Below are positions 9,020-19,570 of a DNA stretch of 64,000 bases, piece by piece (the stretch's first letter is position 1; every line of letters begins with the position of its first letter). The notes beneath the pieces are model-generated. The model searched no databases, was not told the DNA's origin, and saw only the letters and a list, made by a program, of their open reading frames with translations. The position numbers were made by a program, and so were the translations under genes. This DNA comes from Sporocytophaga myxococcoides DSM 11118 (GTDB lineage: Bacteria; Bacteroidota; Bacteroidia; Cytophagales; Cytophagaceae). Location of the stretch: positions 186,001 to 250,000 of the forward strand of contig NZ_AUFX01000006.1 of the NCBI RefSeq assembly GCF_000426725.1, given 5' to 3'.

Positions 9020-9769
9020 TTATTCTTTCGAAAAGATTTCTCTGGGATACTTTACTTCACAAAGAAATAGCCCTTCCGGGGGCGCTGCTCGTCCTGCAGC
9101 CTTCCGATCCTTTTTATCCAGAATTTCCTTAAATTCCTCTATAGACATTTTACCTAACCCTACTTCAATCAGAGTACCGACCAGCGCTCTGACCATTCCC
9201 CTTAAAAACCTGTTAGCTTCTACATGAAAAATCAGTAGGTCTCCCCTTTCTTCCCATTCAGCTCTGTAAATGGTACAAAGGAAATTCTCCACGGAGGTCT
9301 TTACCTTACTAAAACTTTGAAAGTCAGAATAATTATACAACAAAGCGGATGCATTGTTTAAGAGAGCCACATCCATAGGACGAGGGTAAAAGTAGGTCAA
9401 TCCAAACAAAAAAGGATTTTTTACACGAGTAATTCTATATTCGTATCTTCTTGAAATAGCATCGAATCGCGCATTCGATTCAGGATTCACTACAAAATAT
9501 TCCCTTACTGAAATATCTTCCGGAAGCATTCTGTTGATTTTGTACAGATAATCAGCTGTAAGGTCTTTCTCCAGATCTATTTGCACGAATTGTTGTTCTG
9601 CATGCACTCCCGTATCTGTACGACCGCTTCCAAGGGTATTTATTTTATCTCCGAATAGTACCTTTAGTACCTTGTTTAACTCTTCCTGCACTGAAACAGC
9701 GTTTTTCTGTATCTGCCAGCCACTGTAATTTGTCCCTTTATAGGCAACTTCTAGAAAATAACGTTTCAC
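9020..9769 (-). CDS. truA: tRNA pseudouridine(38-40) synthase TruA
   Basis: A 249-residue cytoplasmic enzyme that isomerises uridines 38-40 in the anticodon arm of tRNAs. The catalytic Asp is D52 in GSGRTDTGVHA. Other family landmarks are YKGTNYSGWQIQ near the N-terminus, RFDAISRRYEYRI mid-protein and ANRFLRGMVRALVGTLIEVG near the C-terminus. The GTG start at 9769 is chosen because GGAGG lies four bases upstream and the protein then begins directly at the conserved first strand (KRYFLEVAYKG). The longer reading frame to 9868 would overlap the divergent DUF4293 gene. It is divergent from 9851-10321, with both promoters in about 80 bp. Confidence 0.93.
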   Translation of the reverse strand: MKRYFLEVAYKGTNYSGWQIQKNAVSVQEELNKVLKVLFGDKINTLGSGRTDTGVHAEQQFVQIDLEKDLTADYLYKINRMLPEDISVREYFVVNPESNARFDAISRRYEYRITRVKNPFLFGLTYFYPRPMDVALLNNASALLYNYSDFQSFSKVKTSVENFLCTIYRAEWEERGDLLIFHVEANRFLRGMVRALVGTLIEVGLGKMSIEEFKEILDKKDRKAAGRAAPPEGLFLCEVKYPREIFSKE

Positions 9770-9788
9770 TTTACCTCCACTCAAAGAA

Positions 9789-9822
9789 AGTTGTAATTTA
9801 AAACAAAATGATATTATTTTTG
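9789..9822 (+). promoter_or_regulatory. Promoter for the DUF4293 gene (TTG / TATTTTTG)
   Basis: TTG at 9791-9793 and TATTTTTG at 9815-9822 are separated by 21 bp. This matches the Bacteroidota primary sigma pattern (-33 TTTG/TTG, -7 TAnnTTTG). The start codon follows 28 bp downstream. Confidence 0.5.
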
Positions 9823-9850
9823 CTTTTCGCAATTTAAAAACGATCCTAAG

Positions 9851-10321
9851 ATGATTCAAAGAATCCAATCAGTCCTTCTCTTTTTTGTGGCAGTAGTGAT
9901 GGTACTTACCTTGTTTTTTCCTATTTGGGAGAAAACAGAGCCACAAACTGGCCTAAAAATCATTGTTAATTCCTTTAAGGCATATGAGACGACCAATCCT
10001 GGCGACGCAGTGTACGCATCTTCTTATATAGCAGCTATTGCAATAGTGGCCGCAGTTACCGCTTTGATTTCCATTTTCAAATACAAAAACAGACTATTCC
10101 AGATGAAGCTTGGTCTGGTTAACTCGTTGCTGATGTCTGCACTTATAGGCGCAAATGTTTACGCTATTCATGAAGTTAAAAAAATAGGGTTTACCCTTTA
10201 TGAGGAAAGCTTCGACATTGCTTTCTTTTTACCGATAGCTGGTATTATCCTGAATATGCTTGCAAACAGATTTATCAGAAAAGACGAAGAACTTGTAAGA
10301 TCTGTGGACAGACTGCGATAA
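9851..10321 (+). CDS. DUF4293 family four-helix membrane protein
   Basis: A 156-residue integral membrane protein with four hydrophobic segments (about 7-26, 52-76, 86-106 and 122-140). The N-terminus MIQRIQSVLLFFVAVVMV and the IRKDEELVRSVDRLR tail are typical of DUF4293, a family restricted to Bacteroidota and of unknown function. It is divergent from truA. A terminator hairpin follows at 10359-10402, so it is probably monocistronic. The start is supported by a promoter-like pair 28 bp upstream. Confidence 0.85.
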   Translation: MIQRIQSVLLFFVAVVMVLTLFFPIWEKTEPQTGLKIIVNSFKAYETTNPGDAVYASSYIAAIAIVAAVTALISIFKYKNRLFQMKLGLVNSLLMSALIGANVYAIHEVKKIGFTLYEESFDIAFFLPIAGIILNMLANRFIRKDEELVRSVDRLR

Positions 10322-10358
10322 TTCAATATTTTAAAACCATTTTCGTTTCTTTATCAGC

Positions 10359-10402
10359 AGAGTGTCAGAGAGCATTTAAAGTTTTCTGACATTCTTTGTT
10401 TT
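10359..10402 (+). terminator. Rho-independent terminator after the DUF4293 gene
   Basis: AGAGTGTCAGA (10359-10369) pairs with TCTGACATTCT (10385-10395), 11 bp with one G-U pair, followed by TTGTTTTTT. Its presence argues that the next gene starts downstream at 10486 and not at the upstream in-frame ATG at 10396. Confidence 0.75.
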
Positions 10403-10485
10403 TTAAGCCGCAGTCATCCAGGCATATTTCAATATTGTCGTTAAAACTTTTACTGCGACTAAAACCCACTAAATCTGCAAGCCCT

Positions 10486-12348
10486 ATGCAATGCATAAGA
10501 ATTATATTTATCCTTTCCGCCCTTCTTTTTTCGTTTAAAAGTTTTAGTCAGGACGAAAAACTTATCAAAAAAGCAGATAAGTTATTTGAGGAAAAAAATT
10601 TCTTTCAGGCACTTGGAATGTATGAGCAGGCCCTGGAACAGAAGAAAACGGATCCTTACGTTAATTTCAGGATAGCACAATGTTATTACCTGACGTCTCC
10701 CAAAACCAAGGCTTTGAAATTTGCAGCAGATGCAGTGGCAAACTCAGTAGCTCCAACCGGTGAAATGTATTTTCTTCTTGCTCAATCTTATCAGCTTAAT
10801 CATAATTTTGACAAGGCTATTGAATTCTACAAAAAATCAGACCCAGGTAACAAAAATAAGAGAGCAATTTCCAAACTAATTACAGAGTGCGAAAACGGAA
10901 AGGGTTATATCAAGAATCCGGTCGATTTTAAAATTTCAAATGCAGGCCCCATTGTAAATACTCAGTTTCAGGAATATTTACCCTACATCACTCCTGACCT
11001 GTCAGAACTTTATTTTACTTCCCGCAGAACAGGCTCCACAGGTGGGAAAAAAGAATATGACGGCCTATATTTCGAGGATATTTATGTAAGTCAGAACAAA
11101 GGTGGGGCCTGGGATACTCCTCAAAATATGGGCACACCCATAAACTCCGATTTACATGATGCGTGCATAGGCATAGCGCCTTCCGGGGAAACAATGTTCA
11201 TTTACAAAAGCAGCAACGGAGGAGACATCTACATGTCTGAGAAGAAAGGTAATCAATGGACGAAACCCGAACCTCTTTCAATTAACACTCCTTTTTTCGA
11301 AACATCCGCATGTCTTTCGCCGGATGAGCGGACATTGTATTTTGTAAGAGCTGAAAACTTTCAAGCTAACAGAGACATCTACTATTGTTCAAGAACTTTA
11401 GGTGGTAAATGGTCAGTACCTAAAAAGCTTGAAGGCATTAATACACCATATGATGAAGATGCACCATTTATTCACCCGGATGGGAAGACCCTTTATTTCA
11501 GTTCCAAAGGCCACTCAACCATGGGAGGCTATGACATATTCAAGTCTGAGAAAACAGCTACAGGTGGATGGTCAACACCTGTAAACCTTGGTTATCCGCT
11601 CAACACAGCAGGAGAAGATGTTTATTTTGTGCTTTCTGCTAATGGCAAAATCGGCTATTATTCTTCTGATAAAGAAGGCGGGCAAGGAAGACAGGATCTA
11701 TATTCTGTAAGAATGCCAGTAAGCGAAGAGCCGGAGCTTGCATTACTTAAAGGAACTGTAAAAGACGAGACGGGCAAGCCTCTAGATGCTGATATTACCA
11801 TTACTGATAACTCAAGCAGAGAGGTAGTTGCTAAATTTTCCTCTAACAGTGCAAACGGAAAATATATGGTTGCCCTGCCATCCGGAAAAAATTACGGAAT
11901 CACCATTGAGAAAAAAGGGAAGTTATTTTATTCTGAAAATGTCTTTCTTTCGGAAAAAGACGGATACAAAGAGTTAAAGAATGATGTTCAGCTTCAAAGT
12001 GCAAAGTCGGGTGCTACAGTGGTTCTGAAAAACATCTTTTTTGATTCGGGCAAATCTGACCTGAGACCAGAGTCAACTATTGAATTACAGAAGCTTGTTA
12101 AACTTTTACAGGAAAACCCTGCTATTAAAATTGAAATTTCCGGTCATACAGACAATACCGGAAATGCTGATGCAAATCTTGCCCTATCAAAGACCAGAGC
12201 CCAAAAAGTCTCCGAATACCTTTTCTCCTCAGGTGTGTCAAATAACAGACTGATATACAAAGGATATGGCAGCACAAAACCAATTGCCGATAATTCCACT
12301 GAGGAAGGCCGACAAAAGAACAGACGTACAGAGTTTAAGATTTTGTAG
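10486..12348 (+). CDS. PorE-like protein: TPR, PD40 propeller, carboxypeptidase-regulatory-like and OmpA domains
   Basis: A 620-residue exported protein when started at the ATG at 10486. That start puts a clear signal peptide (IRIIFILSALLFSFKSFSQ) at the N-terminus and avoids the terminator at 10359-10402. Domains in order: TPR repeats (about 28-145), PD40/WD40-like blades (about 160-400, with ELYFTSRR, TLYFSSKGHSTMGGYDIF and YYSSDKEGGQGRQDLY), a carboxypeptidase-regulatory-like beta domain (about 415-500), and a C-terminal OmpA peptidoglycan-binding domain (about 510-620, with ISGHTDNTGNADANLALSK). This order is that of PorE, a component of the type IX secretion system in Porphyromonas gingivalis that is thought to tether the machinery to peptidoglycan. 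Bacteroidota carry many paralogues, so involvement in T9SS is an inference. It appears to be transcribed alone. Confidence 0.82.
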   Translation: MQCIRIIFILSALLFSFKSFSQDEKLIKKADKLFEEKNFFQALGMYEQALEQKKTDPYVNFRIAQCYYLTSPKTKALKFAADAVANSVAPTGEMYFLLAQSYQLNHNFDKAIEFYKKSDPGNKNKRAISKLITECENGKGYIKNPVDFKISNAGPIVNTQFQEYLPYITPDLSELYFTSRRTGSTGGKKEYDGLYFEDIYVSQNKGGAWDTPQNMGTPINSDLHDACIGIAPSGETMFIYKSSNGGDIYMSEKKGNQWTKPEPLSINTPFFETSACLSPDERTLYFVRAENFQANRDIYYCSRTLGGKWSVPKKLEGINTPYDEDAPFIHPDGKTLYFSSKGHSTMGGYDIFKSEKTATGGWSTPVNLGYPLNTAGEDVYFVLSANGKIGYYSSDKEGGQGRQDLYSVRMPVSEEPELALLKGTVKDETGKPLDADITITDNSSREVVAKFSSNSANGKYMVALPSGKNYGITIEKKGKLFYSENVFLSEKDGYKELKNDVQLQSAKSGATVVLKNIFFDSGKSDLRPESTIELQKLVKLLQENPAIKIEISGHTDNTGNADANLALSKTRAQKVSEYLFSSGVSNNRLIYKGYGSTKPIADNSTEEGRQKNRRTEFKIL

Positions 12349-12400
12349 TTTTTAGTCATAATGCATCTGGGAAAATCCCGATATTTTTATATCATTTTCT

Positions 12401-12408
12401 TATATTTG
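12401..12408 (+). promoter_or_regulatory. Possible -7 promoter element for pgi (TATATTTG)
   Basis: TATATTTG matches TAnnTTTG exactly and lies about 100 bp upstream of pgi. No convincing TTG -33 box is present at the normal spacing, so confidence is limited. Confidence 0.3.
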
Positions 12409-12477
12409 GCGGATTTTTCGAATAAAAATCGAAATAGTGAAAATCTAATTACCGCCATTTGTTATGGAGGAAATTGA

Positions 12478-14160
<1,683 letters not shown>

Positions 14161-14182
14161 TAAATTAGTTTATATAATATGC

Positions 14183-14217
14183 AGAGGCAACCTAATCAGG
14201 TTGCCTCTTTTTTTTTC
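14183..14217 (+). terminator. Rho-independent terminator after pgi
   Basis: AGAGGCAACCT-aatc-AGGTTGCCTCT is an 11-bp perfect stem followed by nine T residues. Confidence 0.92.
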
Positions 14218-14383
14218 TACTTTTTATATCCGTCTGTACACCTTAGCAAACAGGCATTTTCTTTTTTATAAAATCACAATTCCGTCAAACTATCAATAAA
14301 ATCAACCCATCCAGCGCTATCACAAACATATCATTTCCTGCTCCTGTTTTTCAAATAAGAGGAACATTTACTCCCAACAACTT

Positions 14384-14650
14384 ATGAAGAAGATTCTATT
14401 AATTCTTATAACATATATACTTGTAATACCTGTTACGCACGCTGAAGCTGTTGAAGATGTGAACACCTATAGAATAACAATGCTTGCTTCTATTGGCACT
14501 ATCGTATTGTCAATATTTGTTTACTATCTCATCTGGAAATCAGGAAATACAGCAGGAGCAAAGAATAAAATTAAAAGAACTACGGTACAGGCCGCAAAAA
14601 TAAATCCTAAAGCCGTATCGCCAGTACAAAAGCAAAAAATGGCAAGCTGA
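14384..14650 (+). CDS. Small membrane protein, function unknown
   Basis: An 88-residue protein not recognised as any family. It has a signal-peptide-like N-terminus (MKKILLILITYILVIPVTHA). A short extracytoplasmic stretch follows, then a transmembrane helix (about 29-50, ITMLASIGTIVLSIFVYYLIW). The C-terminal tail is basic, rich in Lys and Ala, and probably cytoplasmic. A gene is favoured because the ATG, the signal peptide and the membrane segment are all well formed and nothing else occupies the gap. No operon partner is evident; it lies between the pgi terminator and the convergent manA terminator. Confidence 0.6.
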   Translation: MKKILLILITYILVIPVTHAEAVEDVNTYRITMLASIGTIVLSIFVYYLIWKSGNTAGAKNKIKRTTVQAAKINPKAVSPVQKQKMAS

Positions 14651-14770
14651 GGTTTGTCTTTTACCAGGAATTGCTTGCGGGGTTTTGCATCGATTCCTGT
14701 TTTTTTCTTTTGCCCAACTTTTCTTATAATCCATCCTTCCCTACTAAAACACTTAACTTAATTCCGAAAT

Positions 14771-14806
14771 AAAAAATCCTTCCCTTTTAGAGAAAGAGAA
14801 GGATTC
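14771..14806 (-). terminator. Rho-independent terminator after manA
   Basis: Read on the minus strand, AATCCTTC and GAAGGATT close a hairpin with a loop containing CTCTTTCTCTAAAAGG, followed by TTTTTA. It lies about 30 bp past the manA stop. Confidence 0.7.
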
Positions 14807-14834
14807 CAACTTAAATATCTATCTGTATTATGAT

Positions 14835-15812
14835 TTAATCAATATAAGACTCCAAAAGTTTGGTTTCCGAAATACTTTCCACCATTACCTCATCAATAGT
14901 CGCCGGAATCAGAACCGAATCTCCCTTCTGAATACTAACCGATTCTTTTCCATACTTAATAACTGCCTTCCCTTCAAAGCAAACATATATCACAAAGCAA
15001 TCCAGACCTTTATAGGAACGGGAGATTGTCCCGTCTACATGCAGCAGGTTTGTGGTAAAGCAGACATTCTGAACAAGCTGAACCGGGGCATTGATCTTGT
15101 CTGTATATTGGGTTTTATAATCGGAATAATGGTTAAAATCGATTACATCCAGAGCCAGTTCAGTGTGTAATTCCCTTTTCTGCCCCTTGTCATCGACCCT
15201 GTCAAAATCGTAAATGCGGTAAGTTATGTCAGAAGTTTGCTGAATTTCAGCCAGAAGAATCCCCTTACCTATAAAATGTACTCTGCCAGCAGGGAGAAAA
15301 AATACATCTCCGGATTTTACCTCTTCAAAATTCAGTACTTCTTCAAGCTTATTATTATCCAGGTATTCAAGATACTTCTCTTTCGTTACGCCCTTTTGAA
15401 AACCAGTGTTGAGCCTCGCCCCTTCCTCTGCCTGAAAAACATACCACATTTCAGTTTTTCCGAAACAGCTATGTTTAGCCTTTGCAACCTTATCATCAGG
15501 ATGTACCTGAATACTCAGATCTTCATTTGCATCAATAAATTTTACAAGCAAAGGAAATTCGTTTCCGAATTCTTTATAGATCCTTTCTCCCACCAGTTTC
15601 CCCTTATACTCTTCGATCAGCACATCCAGGCCACAGCCTTTTAATAACCCTTCACTTACCTTAGAAACATTTCCCTTTACACCAGAAATCTCCCATGTTT
15701 CTCCACAGTTTGGTAAGGGACCAAAATCTTTTCCGAGGATAGTCTTAATCTTTTGCCCTCCCCAAATTTTTTCTTTAAAAATCGGGTTAAATTTTAAAGG
15801 ATATAATTCCAT
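14835..15812 (-). CDS. manA: Mannose-6-phosphate isomerase, class I (short type)
   Basis: A 325-residue cytoplasmic zinc enzyme interconverting mannose 6-phosphate and fructose 6-phosphate, feeding GDP-mannose and exopolysaccharide synthesis. Two cupin-like halves are visible. Zinc ligands are expected in the SIQVHPDDKVAKAKH motif, the Glu of GKTEMWYVF, and the His of GRVHFIGKGI. The N-terminal KEKIWGGQKI matches the short Firmicutes/Bacteroidota form. It stands alone between convergent neighbours; the start at 15812 gives the usual N-terminus (LYPLKFNPIFKEKIWGG). Confidence 0.93.
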   Translation of the reverse strand: MELYPLKFNPIFKEKIWGGQKIKTILGKDFGPLPNCGETWEISGVKGNVSKVSEGLLKGCGLDVLIEEYKGKLVGERIYKEFGNEFPLLVKFIDANEDLSIQVHPDDKVAKAKHSCFGKTEMWYVFQAEEGARLNTGFQKGVTKEKYLEYLDNNKLEEVLNFEEVKSGDVFFLPAGRVHFIGKGILLAEIQQTSDITYRIYDFDRVDDKGQKRELHTELALDVIDFNHYSDYKTQYTDKINAPVQLVQNVCFTTNLLHVDGTISRSYKGLDCFVIYVCFEGKAVIKYGKESVSIQKGDSVLIPATIDEVMVESISETKLLESYID

Positions 15813-15891
15813 ACTAAAATATCAAACGTCAAAATTGATAGATATAATTTAAACTACAAAAAAAGTATTGACGATAATGTTTACATTAATT

Positions 15892-15908
15892 ACTGTCAGT
15901 TTGACAGT
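15892..15908. promoter_or_regulatory. Inverted repeat upstream of htpG, possible operator
   Basis: ACTGTCA-gtt-TGACAGT is a perfect 7-bp inverted repeat 66 bp upstream of htpG. It is not the CIRCE element of HrcA (TTAGCACTC-N9-GAGTGCTAA). Its place ahead of a heat-shock chaperone suggests a regulator site, but the cognate protein is unknown. Confidence 0.45.
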
Positions 15909-15974
15909 TTTGCCCTCCAATGGAATGGTTTTTGAAAATTATCGAATAGAAAATTAATTAAATATAAAAATACA

Positions 15975-17792
15975 ATGGCAGAAGAAAAAGGTACTTTATC
16001 CATTCACACCGAAAATATTTTCCCGATAATCAAGAAATTTCTTTATTCGGACCACGAAATTTTTCTTAGGGAACTGGTTTCCAACGCTGTAGATGCCAGC
16101 CAAAAATTAAAAAAACTTGCATCGTTCGGAGAATGCAAAGAAGAAGTCGGCGACCTTAAGGTTACCGTATCACTAGACGAAAATGCAAAGACCATTACCA
16201 TTAGCGACAATGGTATCGGTATGACAGCAGATGAAATCAAAAAATACATCAATCAGATTGCATTTTCCGGTGCCACCGAATTTCTTGAAAAATATAAAGA
16301 CAAAGGGGAAGACAAGCAAATCATAGGACACTTCGGACTAGGCTTCTACAGTGCCTTTATGGTTGCTTCAAAAGTAGAAATCGTTACTAAATCATTCAGA
16401 GAAGGTACTGAAGCAGCAAGATGGATATGTGACGGTAGCACTGAGTTTGAAATTTCCGCTGCAGATAAAGCTACACGAGGTACTGACATTATCCTTCATG
16501 TAGCTGAAGACAGCAAAGAGTTTCTAGATAAATACAGACTTCAGAACATCCTTGATAAGTATTGTAAATTCCTTCCGGTTCAAATTGAATTTGACGCAAA
16601 GGTTGTAAACAATCCAAATCCAATCTGGACAAAACAACCTTCTGACCTGAAAGACGAAGACTACATTAATTTCTATAAAGAACTTTATCCATTCACTGAA
16701 GATCCATTATTCTGGATCCACCTGAATGTCGATTATCCTTTCAATCTGACAGGTATCTTATATTTCCCTAAACTGAAAGGGGAATTCGAAGTACAGAAAA
16801 ACAAAATTCAGCTTTACAGCCGTCAGGTATTCATTACCGATGAAGTAAAAGATGTTGTCCCTGAATTCCTGATGTTGCTTCATGGTGTGATTGACTCTCC
16901 GGACATTCCGCTTAACGTATCAAGAAGTTATCTTCAGGCAGACGGAAATGTTAAGAAAATCAACACTTACATTACTAAAAAAGTAGCAGATAAATTATCT
17001 GAATTATTTAACAATGACAGAAAAGGCTTTGAAGAGAAATGGAATGACATTGGCGTATTCATTAAATATGGAATGATCAGTGAAGATAAATTCTATGAAA
17101 AAGCTAAAGACTTCTGTCTGTTAAAAAACCTTAAGAATGAGTTCTTCACTGTAAACGAATACAAAGAACGCATCAAAGACAATCAGACTGACAAGAATCA
17201 GGATATCGTTGCCCTTTATAGCTCTGATCCGGGTAAGCAAGACGCTTACATTCAGTCTGCTGAAAGAAAAGGCTATGATGTTCTATTATTAGACACTCTT
17301 ATTGACAGCCACTTCATAGGTCTTGCAGAGAGAAAAAATGAAAAGTTCCATCTGAAGAGAGTTGATGCTGATACAGTTGAAAAGCTTATAGATAAAGATG
17401 AAAAGCTTGAAAGCGTATTGAGCGAAGATCAGCAGAAATCAGTAAAAGAGATTTTTGAAAAAGTGATCAGCAAGCCAAATATGACTGTAACTGTTGAATC
17501 ACTTCCTGTGGATGAGCTTCCTGTATCTCTAACCATGCCTGAATTTATGAGAAGAATGAAAGACATGGCTATGGGTGGAAGGTCCGGCTTTGGTGAATTC
17601 CCTGATCAATTCAATGTAATCGTTAATGCTAATCACAAAACGATCCAGAAAATTCTTCAGGCTGATGGAGATGAGGCTAAATCAAGAATTGCAAAACAAG
17701 CATTTGACCTGGCATTACTTTCACAAGGAATGCTGAAAGGCAATGATCTTACAAGCTTCATTAAAAGAAGTGTTGAATTAACGTTAGTATAA
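15975..17792 (+). CDS. htpG: Molecular chaperone HtpG (Hsp90)
   Basis: A 605-residue cytoplasmic Hsp90 homologue. The N-terminal GHKL ATPase is complete: ELVSNAVDASQKL, ISDNGIGMTADEI and HFGLGFYSAFMV (about 1-210). The middle domain contains the LYSRQVFITDEVKDVVPEFL segment and PLNVSRSYLQ. The C-terminal dimerisation domain is present but compact, giving a total slightly shorter than E. coli HtpG. It has no operon partner. A perfect inverted repeat at 15892-15908 may be its operator. A terminator-like hairpin follows at 17836-17872. Confidence 0.96.
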   Translation: MAEEKGTLSIHTENIFPIIKKFLYSDHEIFLRELVSNAVDASQKLKKLASFGECKEEVGDLKVTVSLDENAKTITISDNGIGMTADEIKKYINQIAFSGATEFLEKYKDKGEDKQIIGHFGLGFYSAFMVASKVEIVTKSFREGTEAARWICDGSTEFEISAADKATRGTDIILHVAEDSKEFLDKYRLQNILDKYCKFLPVQIEFDAKVVNNPNPIWTKQPSDLKDEDYINFYKELYPFTEDPLFWIHLNVDYPFNLTGILYFPKLKGEFEVQKNKIQLYSRQVFITDEVKDVVPEFLMLLHGVIDSPDIPLNVSRSYLQADGNVKKINTYITKKVADKLSELFNNDRKGFEEKWNDIGVFIKYGMISEDKFYEKAKDFCLLKNLKNEFFTVNEYKERIKDNQTDKNQDIVALYSSDPGKQDAYIQSAERKGYDVLLLDTLIDSHFIGLAERKNEKFHLKRVDADTVEKLIDKDEKLESVLSEDQQKSVKEIFEKVISKPNMTVTVESLPVDELPVSLTMPEFMRRMKDMAMGGRSGFGEFPDQFNVIVNANHKTIQKILQADGDEAKSRIAKQAFDLALLSQGMLKGNDLTSFIKRSVELTLV

Positions 17793-17835
17793 AGCTGAAA
17801 GCTAAAAGTTGAAGTTGTTTTATTTTCATGATCGG

Positions 17836-17872
17836 GAAAGGCTGCTGTATTTTTTATGGCAGCTTTTTCTAT
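17836..17872 (+). terminator. Rho-independent terminator after htpG
   Basis: AAAGGCTGC pairs with GCAGCTTTTT around an AT-rich loop, with one bulged base, ending in a T-run. Confidence 0.65.
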
Positions 17873-17887
17873 TTTTACTAATGTGTA

Positions 17888-18036
17888 CCTCATCCCTAAC
17901 CCTTCTCCTGAAGGAGAAAGGAACAGTCTACAATAATAAAACATGTAATCAATGTAGATAAAAATTTAACAAGTAAATTAAATCTTAACATACTCACCAA
18001 AGTCCCTCTCCTTTAAGAGAGGGATTTAGGGTGAGG
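17888..18036. repeat. REPIN-like element: two inverted REP-like palindromes (copies B and C)
   Basis: Copy B starts with CCTCATCCCTAA and a hairpin CCTTCTCCT-ga-AGGAGAAaGG. Copy C, in inverse orientation, holds CCCTCTC-ctttaa-GAGAGGG and ends GGATTTAGGGTGAGG. The conserved CCTCA tails face outward, so the whole element of about 150 bp can fold as a long inverted repeat. It fills most of the gap between htpG and the GT39-like gene. A second pair with the same architecture is at 47446-47572 and a singlet at 1927-1960. Confidence 0.8.
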
Positions 18037-18075
18037 TCTTTTCACGACATTTTATAAAAAAGATTTTCACTAACT

Positions 18076-19533
18076 ATGTCAAGTAAAATAACTTTTACTC
18101 TTTATTTTATTCTCACATTATTTTTTACAGCACTCATCCCTTTGATTGCTGGATCAAATGGAATTGAACTGACTCATGATTCCGGATATTACGTGCAGGC
18201 TGCAAGGGCTTTTACCAACTCAGACCTCTTCCTTGATATTCATGGAAACAGATTAACCCTATACCCTCCGGGATATGCATTATGGTTATCTTTTTACCAA
18301 TACACCGGACTAGACATACCTACCTTTGCCATGTGGAGCAATGCGATATTCTTTTTATGCATGCTCGTCAGTTCAATATTCATTCTACAAAAAGCAATTA
18401 GCAACCCCATTATCCGGCTTATAGCTTTTATATCTATTGGCCTTTCAACAGTATTAGTCCAGAATGGAGTTTTCCTCTGGTCTGATCTCTTATTCATAGT
18501 TTTTTCAGTTGCATATCTTTCAACACTTATAGCATTTCTGGAAAACAAAAATGGGATATCCCTTTTCTTACTTGTGCTTTATTCTGTAGCTGGATTTTAT
18601 ATCCGATACATTGGAATCACCTTTATTTTCAGTACTGTTCTTGCACTCACATTTTCAGGAAATTTCAGCTTCGGTGAAAAAATTAAAAACATAATATCTT
18701 ATGTAATATACACAGGCTTCTTTCTGGGACTTTGGTTTATCAGAAATTATATAGTAAGTGGAAATCTCTCTATCGAATACGATAAAGGAACAAAATCTAT
18801 CTTCAAAAACATAACAGATGCATTGCAGATTGTATCAACATACTTTATCCCAAATACATTACCCTCATCAGTCAAATTAGTATTCATAAGCATTTTAATT
18901 ATAGCTTGTGTTGTTTTTAGTTTGAAACTAAGAAAAAAAATACCTCCAGCTTTCAACGCACTTGTCTCTTTTATCTTTGCCTACCTTGGATTTTTCATCC
19001 TTATCAATACCATTAAAGATATATGTGATTTCGATGACAGATATCTTTCTCCTGTATTTATTCCTGTTGTGATTTCTACTTTTATTATAATAGATAGGGC
19101 AATTGAAAATTTCAAATACAAAAAATACCTGATATCTGTTCTTTGTCTATGGCTTATTTATCCTGCATACAGGACATACAAAAATGGTCTGCAATGGCAC
19201 AAGGGCGTTGGCTACAATACTGATAGCTGGAAAAATAATGAGGTTATTACTAAAGTAAATAAATTACCCAAAAGTTTGATCATCTCTAATAATCCCATAC
19301 CTATCATCCTTATCAATAACACAACAGCATATTCTATGGATTATAAAGATGCTCAAGGAAAAGAATTTTATTTTGTGGAATGGACCAATGGCGAGCGTCT
19401 CTTATATCTCAACACCAATGAGAAACAATTTAAAGAACAACATACTTTAAAGGAAATCAAGAAGTTGAAGGATGCTACGATTTATTATCATACTGATAAT
19501 GCTTATCCTTCTTTAATGAAACATGATCAATAG
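18076..19533 (+). CDS. Polytopic membrane protein, GT39/ArnT-like glycosyltransferase family
   Basis: A 485-residue integral membrane protein with roughly 10-12 hydrophobic segments in the first 360 residues and a soluble C-terminal portion. The first extracytoplasmic loop contains ELTHDSGYYVQAARAF (Asp35). The next loop contains NRLTLYPPGYALWLSF. An acidic residue in loop 1 followed by a YPPGY motif is the pattern of GT-C glycosyltransferases (PMT_2/ArnT/DUF2029 type), which use lipid-linked sugar donors at the outer face of the inner membrane. The acceptor is unknown. No other glycosylation or O-antigen gene is adjacent. It is convergent with the AlkB gene (37 bp gap), with no obvious terminator. 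Confidence 0.7.
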   Translation: MSSKITFTLYFILTLFFTALIPLIAGSNGIELTHDSGYYVQAARAFTNSDLFLDIHGNRLTLYPPGYALWLSFYQYTGLDIPTFAMWSNAIFFLCMLVSSIFILQKAISNPIIRLIAFISIGLSTVLVQNGVFLWSDLLFIVFSVAYLSTLIAFLENKNGISLFLLVLYSVAGFYIRYIGITFIFSTVLALTFSGNFSFGEKIKNIISYVIYTGFFLGLWFIRNYIVSGNLSIEYDKGTKSIFKNITDALQIVSTYFIPNTLPSSVKLVFISILIIACVVFSLKLRKKIPPAFNALVSFIFAYLGFFILINTIKDICDFDDRYLSPVFIPVVISTFIIIDRAIENFKYKKYLISVLCLWLIYPAYRTYKNGLQWHKGVGYNTDSWKNNEVITKVNKLPKSLIISNNPIPIILINNTTAYSMDYKDAQGKEFYFVEWTNGERLLYLNTNEKQFKEQHTLKEIKKLKDATIYYHTDNAYPSLMKHDQ

Positions 19534-19570
19534 AGGAATGTAATTAAACAATTTTCACTTTTCGCTTAGT

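Noticed and set aside
9770-9868. Longer start for truA
   Set aside because: It would overlap the divergent gene and add a non-family extension; the GTG at 9769 has a GGAGG site and matches the family N-terminus.
10396-10485. Upstream start of the OmpA/PD40 gene
   Set aside because: The segment overlaps the terminator tail at 10385-10402 and encodes no signal peptide; the ATG at 10486 begins one.
15892-15908. CIRCE element
   Set aside because: The repeat sequence and spacing do not match TTAGCACTC-N9-GAGTGCTAA.
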